DNA of 64,000 bases, from positions 138,784,501 through 138,848,500 of the forward strand of contig CM075651.1 of NCBI GenBank assembly GCA_037953625.1. Direction: 5' to 3'. The translations under genes were made by a program, and so were the position numbers. The notes under the pieces were generated by a model. That model saw only the letters and a program-made list of their open reading frames with translations, did not search any database and was not told the DNA's origin. Positions within the stretch are counted from its first letter, which is position 1. Every line of letters starts with the position of its first letter. Below, piece by piece: positions 56,573 through 64,000 of the stretch. Source of the stretch: Crotalaria pallida. Lineage: Eukaryota; Streptophyta; Magnoliopsida; Fabales; Fabaceae.

Positions 56573-59301
56573 GTATCACTTGATGCAGCAAAAGTTATAA
56601 ATGTAACTCCTCGATATGCCCGACTAAGGGCTGGTGGTTCAAATGGATCTGCAAAAGGAGAAATCATTGGGTGGGAGAACATAGAACTTATCAGTGACCG
56701 GCCACTTGAAACCATGTTGAAAGAATTTAAGCAATTAAAAGAAGAGTACCCTGACAGGATTCTCATTGCTTCAATCATGGAGGAGTACAACAAAACTGCT
56801 TGGGAGGAGCTTATTGATCGAGTTGAGCAAACTGGAGTTGTAAGAAGATGTTTTTCTTGGATGAATTTGTGAAATTGAATATTTTTCTTACTTGAAAATT
56901 CTGATATCTGACCTCTGATACTCTTTCAGGATGCACTTGAAATAAATTTCTCTTGTCCTCATGGTATGCCGGAACGCAAAATGGGAGCAGCTGTTGGGCA
57001 AGATTGTGCTCTTTTGGAAGAGGTTTGTGGATGGATAAATGCAAAAGCGACGGTTCCTGTTTGGGCTAAGATGACTCCCAACATAACTGACATTTCACAG
57101 GTTGGCCTTGCATCATGTTCTTTTATACTCTAAGTCTCTAACCATATTGTAATGTGTATAAGATTTAGGTGGAGACTCTATCAATTAACAATTATCAATT
57201 TTTTGAGTTATCACAATGAAATTTCTGGTTGGTTGCTTGTGGAATAGTTTCATTGCATTTATATCACTATGCTATTATGCTGTTATACATTTTTTATGGA
57301 CTTGTACAAGTCACATGCTTGAGAGCAACGGAAGTTTTATGTCCGAGTTAGCCTCTATGGCTCATGTTATCTTGCAAACTGTTTTCCAAGCCAAATATAT
57401 GTTCTGCCAAAATTAGATGTATTTCCCTCCATCTCTTTGCATAGAAAATGCTTCGGTGAACTTGTTGATGCAAGTTTCACTTTAATTAAGAGATGTGTAT
57501 TGCTTTAATTTCTCGGTCTTTCTTTCATAATTATAATTATAATGTAAGTAATGTCGCGGATGCTTCTTGCTTATAGCCAGCCAGGGTTGCACTAAGTTCA
57601 GGATGCAAGGGGGTAGCTGCTATAAATACAATCATGAGTGTCATGTGAATCAATCTCAGTACATTACGGCCTGAGCCTTGTGTTGAGGGGTTTTAAATCT
57701 CACCTAATGCAAATTCTTCGTTTTACCTTGCTTCTTCAATCATCTTAATACATAATTTGTCTAAATTTCGTTGTCAGGTATTCAACTCCGGGGTATACAT
57801 AGCACTTGGGAAGGTGATGAGTATTGCAAAAATGATGAAAGCAGAGTTTGATAGTGAAGACTATACACTTTCTGCCATTGGTGGTGTAGAGACAGGTGGT
57901 GATGCTGCTGAATTTATTCTTCTCGGTGCAAATACTGTTCAGGTATGATGAACAATTGACTTTTCAGGTCTTATTGATAGAGTTATGTTTGTTGAACATC
58001 AAAATAGAGACAATATGGTGTCCCTTTGTTTTTTTTGGCTGAACCGTTGAAATGCAAGTATAGAAAGAAGATAAAAAGTGTAAGTGTATACGATAACCTT
58101 CAAATGAGATAACCCTTGTTGGTACTTAGGTAGGGGGGATTCTATACCTTGGGCCACTGAGTTTCTCCTTGTTAAATGGAAAATCTTCTCCTAGATGAGC
58201 CTACATATTGAACTAAGTGGAATCAGCTACATGAATCACACAATTATATTGAAAAATAAAGTGAATTTCTCTTTGTTAAATGGAAAATCTTCTCCTAGAT
58301 GAGCCTACATATTGAACTAAGTGGAATCAGCTACATGGATCACACAATTATATTGAAAAATAAAGTGAAGAAACTGAAAGCCATTTAAAAAGTAGGCTCA
58401 AACTATATTGAACTTTAAGTGCAGTCACAACTGCCCACTTTTTTTTAATACGTTTTTAACTAAATAGTCTTGACCAGTATAAAGATCATCAAAAAGCTTT
58501 GTAGTATTTCTGAAGTTCAGGACAAACCTCTTTCTTTCTTGCTTATCTTAGATAGAACATATTATTGCCTGATGTCAATTTTTATACTTTCCAATAATTC
58601 AAAATATATAGTTGCTAAGTTAGAAACATCATCTTCATGTAGCTCATGTTTCTAATTCTTACTACAAAGTTTCTTTTTTCTTTGTCCTTATGGCATGGTG
58701 AAATGTCAAAGAAATCAATCTCTAAGCAGATGAGTTTTTTAAACTGTAGGTTTGCACCGGGGTTATGATGCATGGCTATGGTCTAGTGAAGAAACTATGT
58801 GCTGAGCTTCAGGACTTTATGAGAAAGCACAATTTCACATTAATAGAAGATTTCAGAAGGTATGTTTCGGACTTGAGAACAAAACTTGCATAGGCACTGC
58901 GGCCTCTATTAGGCACAACTAATCAAAATCTTAAAAGTCACAACAGTAACAATTTGAAAGAACAACAAAGCCATTAATTACTGCATTTATTTTAAAATTA
59001 TCTTAACACTTTGATTGGTTGTGCCTATGCAAGTTTCATTCGGCTCTTGAGCTGATCTGCTTTGAGATAACTTACATAAACAGAAGGAAAACATGTCTAA
59101 TTTCTTCTTCTTCCTCCTTTTCTGTTGTGGATAAAAATGGCAAGGTCTCTCTTCAGTATTTTACAACTCACACTGACTTGGTGCAAAGGCAGCAGGAAGC
59201 AATTAGGTAGAGGAAAGCTATAAAGAAAGGTTTGCAGTCTTGACAAAGACTGGACAGGAGATGGTTTTGTGAAAGAAACTGAAAGCATGGTTTCTAATTG
59301 A
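56573..59301 (+). pseudogene. PYD1: PYD1 (dihydropyrimidine dehydrogenase, NADP+) pseudogene
   Basis: PYD1 reduces uracil and thymine in the first step of pyrimidine breakdown, in plastids. Exon pieces: 56573-56839 (SLDAAKVINVTPRYARL to LIDRVEQTGV), 56930-57100 (DALEINFSCPHGMPERKMGA, ATVPVWAKMTPNITDISQ), 57577-57690 (ARVALSSGCKGVAAINTIMS), about 57779-57942 (KVMSIAKMMKAEFDSEDYTL, GGVETGGDAAEFILLGANTV), 58750-58859 (VCTGVMMHGYGLVKKLCAEL) and about 59145-59301 (SLQYFTTHTDLVQRQQEAI to TESMVSN). Breaks: a TGA at 57646 after MSVM, scrambling and a small deletion around 57690-57800, a TAG at 59208, and a one-base insertion near 59241. The N-terminal exon is missing upstream. Introns are retained. 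A partially truncated transcript cannot be excluded, but the enzyme cannot be made. Confidence 0.93.
58159..58366. repeat. Tandem duplication of ~104 bp in a PYD1 pseudogene intron
   Basis: GTTAAATGGAAAATCTTCTC at 58171 recurs at 58275. The two units (58159-58262, 58263-58366) differ at only a few positions, so the duplication is recent. Confidence 0.9.
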
Positions 59302-59519
59302 ATGATGCTACCAAACTAGTCCACCTTTCTTGTTTGATTATAAATGGTTCATATAAATGGGGGTGTCCTAGAAATTATGCTTTATTATCAATAATAATAA
59401 TTGACATTTATCAACTTTAAGAACTATGTGATGTATTTTATATTACCAAATGACGTACACATACTTACTCAATAAAGATTCAGGGAAGACAGTCATCAAC
59501 CTCAACTTTCATAGCATTC

Positions 59520-59548
59520 CTTTTTTTTTTTTTTTTTTTTTTTTTTTT
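59520..59548. repeat. Poly(T) tract (~28 bp)
   Basis: An uninterrupted T run followed by GTGG. It might be the A-tail of a minus-strand retrosequence, but no body was recognised. Confidence 0.8.
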
Positions 59549-59817
59549 GTGGTTTTTCCAAACGTAGCTTCTTATTGAGGGTAACATAGCTCATCAACCT
59601 CAATTTTCTTAGCATTATTGGCAGTAAGGTTGCAGAGTTGTAACAGTGACCGGTTCAAATATTGGAAATAATATCTCTGCTTGCGAAGGTAAGACTGTTA
59701 TGTCTACACTGCCCAAGTGAGAGTTTTGTGCATAGCTTATTGTTGAGAAATTTGTGGAAAAAACTAAACACGTGTTGTTCTTCGGGTGTTTGCGGTGTTC
59801 ATCGATAAAAATGCTAC

Positions 59818-60076
59818 CTCCGTATTTGAATATAAGATTTTTTTAACCCTTTTGTTTTGTTCATTCTATACAAATTTTTAATGATTATTAATTAACTTTA
59901 TTCACAAACACCCCTATTTATTTAACACTTTTCAGATGCTCAATAATATTAATAGAGATAATTTTGAAAACACATACCGAAAGTTCACATTTTCAATACA
60001 ATTAACTAATTTAATCAATTTTCTTAATGGTTGTGAAATTTTCCAAAAAGGGTCCTATAAATAGGAACAGAGGGAG
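59818..60076. mobile_element. Stowaway-like MITE (259 bp)
   Basis: CCTCCGTATTTGAATATAAG to ATAGGAACAGAGGGAG, bordered by TA on both sides. The interior matches 7068-7344 (CCTATTTATTTAACACTTTT, AAAGTTCACATTTTCAATAC). Confidence 0.75.
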
Positions 60077-60087
60077 TATAACATATA

Positions 60088-60334
60088 CACCCTCCGGATT
60101 ATAATATAAGCAAAATTAATTACTTTTACGTTTACTATTGATGTTAGTTGATTGTATTTAATTTTTTTCAAATTTATAAAAAAAAATAGTTATTTTAAGA
60201 AAAGTAGGGTTAGGAATGAAACAAAAATTAAATGAGATAACAATTTTTTAAGTATATTTTAAAAAAGTAGCATCGAAAATTTTAAACAAAATAAAATATA
60301 TTTTTTTGTTACTTATATTTCAAGCCGGAGGGAG
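60088..60334. mobile_element. Stowaway-like MITE (247 bp)
   Basis: CACCCTCCGGATTATAATAT to TATTTCAAGCCGGAGGGAG, bordered by TA (60086-60087, 60335-60336), 11 bp from the preceding MITE. Non-coding. Confidence 0.78.
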
Positions 60335-60955
60335 TAAGATATATTATGTATATGTTATTTTTTATATTAAAATAATCGCGAACACCTTGAAGACAATATT
60401 GAGTTTTGTTCTTCTTGGATATACATCTGTCTTTATCTAATTTTAAAGCAAATACATCTCTATGATAGTGACGACAGTGACTAACTTGATCGAATCTCAG
60501 GGACTAAATTGCTATTTTGATAAAATCAGGAACTAACTTGATCGACGCTTACAAAGTCAAGGACCAATCTGACCAATTACTCTTTAAGGATTCTAATTAA
60601 TAATTGATATGTATATAAATACACACCAGAGCATCACCAATTCCAGTTCAGTGTAATAGTTGAACAAGCCACGAATTCAGGAAGGGTTAATTATGGTTAT
60701 TAGGGAGGGCAATGCTTCTATGAGGCATTTTCCCCCATCATCACTTAGTGCTCCTTTTGACTCTTTGAGAAACTACAAATTTACCCCTCTACAACTTCAC
60801 CCCACCTCCTCTCCTCTCTTGCCATGTCCCTCAACACTATCGAAACTGGAACCACCACTGTCGCTCACGACTGTCACTCCCAACAACAATCACCTTTCTA
60901 TCGCGCCGCCTTAACCCTTTATCATCCACCGTCAATCAAATCCGCCTTAACCATC
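60335..60955. other. No gene recognised
   Basis: It contains a MULE-terminus-like phrase (CTCAGGGACTAAATTGC near 60498, AAGGACCAATCTGACC near 60562) and a TATATAAATAC at 60611. ORFs at 60660-61060 are short and domain-less. Possibly a decayed element end. Confidence 0.35.
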
Positions 60956-61785
60956 TGTTTAGGACCTATTTTATTTTTAATACGGTTTGGGCCAGGAACA
61001 GGTGAGAATTTAATTGGACCTTCAAGCCCAAAGGAAAGATTCAAGCAGGAGAAGAAATAAGAAGGCAAAGAAAAGCGTAGCAAAGAAGGATGGTATTTTT
61101 GGGGTTCCACCCACGAAGCTGGCCATCAAGGATGATGTGGTCAGCTGGGTAAAGACCTCTGGGAGTACTGGGCGGATTGTGGATTGGCAGGCTCTGAGCG
61201 AGCTCCGCCTCAGAGAGACAGAATGGCCTCAAAGAGGACTTGCACAGTGGTTGGAGAGCGAGCCTTGGACAACGAGAGAAGAGCAGGGGCAGCAGGAGTA
61301 GAGTGGGCCATGGTTCAGAAATCATGGAAAAGGGATCTTTTGTCCCTGACCTGAAGAAGTGAGATTAGGGAGAGTTAGCTAAAAATGGTGTGAGCTTGGG
61401 GAAGGGGAAAAACAACTTAACAGCTAAGAAAATGAGAGTTATGAGGGAGATGTGGACAGGAGAGAGAGAGAGAAAGAGAGAGTCAAAAAGCTTAAGAAGA
61501 GAGGGAAAGAACAACGAAAAACAGAGGGAGAAGAAGGAGAAAAACACAGAGAGAAAGAGATTAAAAAAAGGGAATATAGTAAGAAAAGAGGGAGTGGAGG
61601 AGAGTTTTGGGTTGTCCAAGGGAGGCCCATCATCCTCCTCACTAAGTGTCACTGTGTAAGACTCGCTCATTCCTGCCACCATTAAACCTCCGGAGTTTCT
61701 ATTACCATATCATTGTTGCTTAATCTCTCAAGTTTACGAATCCATTATCTCTAATCTCATTCCTACCTAATTTTGGTCCTAAACA
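60956..61785 (+). repeat. 5' LTR (830 bp) of the second element
   Basis: Defined by the inverted ends TGTTTAGGACC and GGTCCTAAACA and by the primer site immediately after. The middle (61430-61620) is purine-rich (GAGAGAGAGAAAGAGAGA), which produces artefactual ORFs. Confidence 0.85.
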
Positions 61786-61814
61786 ATTGGCGACTCCGCT
61801 GGGGAGATAAAGCA

Positions 61815-64000
61815 ATGATGGACAATCAAAACACTCGAGTTCCAGTGACACCCAGAAGGTTGTCTTTCAACCTAGAGTTTCCTGATGAAGAAATGCGTGA
61901 AAAACAGCCACAAACTCCGGGAGAAACAACGGTTTCATCACCCAGGCAGGAGGAACCTGCTTTGAACTTCTTGGGAGACCTGGAAACTCCGCTCTCTGGT
62001 GGAGAGGTGGGCTCGGCTCAGGTCACGGTTCTCGCCGCCCTGCTCACGTCGTTGTTGGCCAACCAAAACAACTTGACCAAGATGATGGCGGAAGTAAGGA
62101 CACAGATGGCTAGGAGAGAGGCGGAAGGAGAAAGGACCCATAGCAGGGCGGAGATACTCGCTGCAAGATCGGGGGAAGATGCCCCTGTCACTCAGGCACA
62201 GTTGAGGAGGATGTTGAAAGATCATAGAGGAGGGGCTAAGAAAGCTATCGAGGTGCAGCTCCCGTTCACGACCGAGGTGCTCGCCCAGCCATTCCCAGCT
62301 GGGTACGTGCCACCCACCTTCAGGAAGTTCGATGGGACTGGGAGTGCAAGGGAGCACATTATGACTTACTTGGATGACTTGGGTGTTCATAGTCAGAATA
62401 AGTGTTTACGCTTGAGGGAGTTTTCCAAATCGCTTGTGGGTAGAGCATTCACATGGTACAGTAAGCTCCGCTCTGGGTCCTTGCATACTTGGGAGGATAT
62501 GATGGCCAAATTCTGTAACAAGTTTTTAGAAAAGGAGGGTGCCTTGCACATTATGGACTTGGGGCGCGTGAAGCAGAGGCCGGGAGAAGGGCTGGTAGAG
62601 TTCATCAAGAGGTACAGGGATAAGGCACTTCATTGTAAGGAAACCTTGCCGGAGGCGGATTTGGTATATGGGTGTATTAAAAATATAGAGGATGATGCCC
62701 AAATTTTCCTGTCTTTGAGTGAGGTGACAACGATTGCGGAATTAATGAAGAAAGGAGCTGACGTGGCAGAGGCCATGAGGAGATAGGGGAAGCGTGCTAA
62801 AGACGATGCCTTGTTGGACGTATATGTCTCAGAGGAGCAAGGAAAGAAGAAAAATTACAAGGAAACCCCTCCGCCCCGGAAGTATGGAAAGGATGAAGAG
62901 TCGCCCGCCTCTCCTATTTCTAAGGAGTTGACATACCAACTAGTGGAGGAGTGGTACAAAGAGGGGATACTGAAGAAGGGAGAGGGACGTCGCCCGCCTA
63001 GCCAACAGATGGATGACCCACACTATTGTGCTGTGCATCGCGAGGCAAGTACCCACAGTACTATGACTTGTTATGTAGTCAAACACATCTTTCATAGATT
63101 GGTAGGGCAAGGGAAGTTAGTATTACCCGAGCAACGAATCGAAGAAGATCTGCGGGTCCGCCCTCTACCAAATTATGGGGTAAACGCTGTCAATGGGATA
63201 TAAGAACAACTATTGAAAGATGAGGAAATGGTAGATAACGAAGAAGGAGATTTGGGAGAAATACTTAGAAGAGGCATAGCAAAAACAAGAGGTTTACACA
63301 TCCTGTTCGCCCAGTTGAACTTGGGGGATGAAGTGCAAAGGGAGGCGGCAGGAGCCTTGATAGATGTTATAATGAGGCACGAAGGCGGCCTATGCTCACC
63401 CAACGCACCCCTGACTCGCCTCGCGAGGTCACATGCCACAACTATTATCTTTAAGGAGCCCATTGAATACGAGCAAGGCTCTTGTCACAACAAGCCACTG
63501 TACCTGGAAGCAAGTGTGGAAGGCGTCACCGTGAGGCGTGCCCTAGTGGACAACGGGTCTGGTGTCAACATCATTCCAGTGGACGTTTTCCACGCCTTGG
63601 GGGTGCCCGCTGAGAGATTGCAAAGATCCAATATGAGGCTTAGTGCATTTAGTGGGGCGACGGTGATGGCTATGGCTAGCGTGGTCTTACGCCTAAGGGT
63701 AGGGGCTATCGTGTCACCTAACACCTTCCAAATTGTGGCTGGGAAGCCTAGCTACCACATTTTACTGGGGAGGCCTTGGATCCACCAACATCACTGCGTG
63801 CCTTCCACGCTTCACCAATGTGTGAAATCAAATTACAGGGGTGGAAATATCGTAATCCCTGGGGTTAGGGCCCCATTTGAGGTATCTGAACTCCACATGA
63901 TTGAAGCTTCTTTTTTCAGTGAGGTGGCTCCTACGGGTGCCAACATGATTCAAAGAATTTCCCCTATTCGATTTGTCAAAGAAAAAGGAGAGGGCGAAGC
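61815..64000 (+). pseudogene. Gag-protease of the second Tat-type element, interrupted, runs off window
   Basis: The ATG at 61815 lies ten bases after the primer site. The gag domain has FRKFDGTGSAREHI, REFSKSLVGRAFTWYSKL and FIKRYRDKALHCKETLPEAD, nearly word-for-word as in the element at 40945. In-frame stops occur at 62784 (TAG) and 63201 (TAA). The same frame then continues through the protease (about 63480-63790: ALVDNGSGVNIIP, HILLGRPWIH) to the window edge. Where the 40945 copy has its first stop, this copy reads DDAQIFLSL, showing that Gln is ancestral there. RT and integrase are outside the window. Confidence 0.88.

Larger units (their letters stand above)
60956..64000 (+). mobile_element. 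Second Tat-type LTR retrotransposon, 5' part only
   Basis: The LTR runs 60956-61785 (830 bp), starting TGTTTAGGACC and ending GGTCCTAAACA, an 11-bp perfect terminal inversion. It is followed by a primer site TTGGCGACTCCGCTGGGG (61787-61804) and gag-pro. The 3' part lies beyond the window, so the target duplication (CCATC expected from 60951-60955) cannot be confirmed. Its LTR is unrelated by eye to that of the 40001 element, while gag-pro is clearly homologous. Confidence 0.88.

Noticed and set aside
61365..61685. Lys/Arg- or Ser/Phe-rich ORFs on both strands near 61.5 kb
   Set aside because: They result from the GAGAGA purine tract within the LTR of the second element.

Overview
This window is AT-rich plant nuclear DNA. 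The evidence is intron-bearing plant genes (a group II CONSTANS-like factor, a homocysteine S-methyltransferase, an STP hexose transporter), decayed copies of two plant genes (LHCB5/CP26 and PYD1), and a dense load of plant transposons (Tat-type Ty3/gypsy LTR elements, MULEs, hAT, SINEs, Stowaway-like MITEs). Codon use and element families look like a papilionoid legume. That is inference, because no species marker is present.

Layout. 1-4990: intergenic repeats. 4994-6751 (-): two-exon B-box/CCT factor. 6760-16180: a patchwork of MITEs, a 1.0-kb solo LTR inserted inside a terminal-inverted-repeat element, a SINE, and a 924-bp Pack-MULE carrying an arabinogalactan-protein-like fragment. 16183-18518 (-): seven-exon homocysteine S-methyltransferase. 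18720-27950: a SINE, three related ~527-bp palindromic MULE derivatives, a 1.87-kb internally deleted hAT with an exact 8-bp target duplication, a decayed retroelement-like stretch and a PPR fragment. 29180-31077 (-): three-exon sugar transporter. 31245-38160: a complete two-gene MULE (258-bp TIRs, exact 9-bp target duplication) that landed 167 bp upstream of the transporter start. 39728-53448: a 13.4-kb Tat-type LTR retrotransposon nested at the edge of a short LINE-like insertion, which lies 5' of a broken LHCB5 gene. 53498-59301: LHCB5 and PYD1 pseudogenes. 60956-64000: the 5' part of a second, related Tat-type element that runs off the window.

The three intact host genes are functionally unrelated (transcription, methionine/S-methylmethionine cycle, hexose uptake) and do not form a cluster. 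The most interesting material is in the mobile DNA. The MULE has a MuDR-like convergent second gene, encoding a GRF zinc finger plus a membrane segment. The LTR element carries a spliced antisense plant-mobile-domain gene and a duplicated integrase zinc-binding region. Small palindromic elements share the termini of the large MULE.

Exon borders and target duplications were read by eye from splice consensus and direct comparison. No alignment or database search was run.
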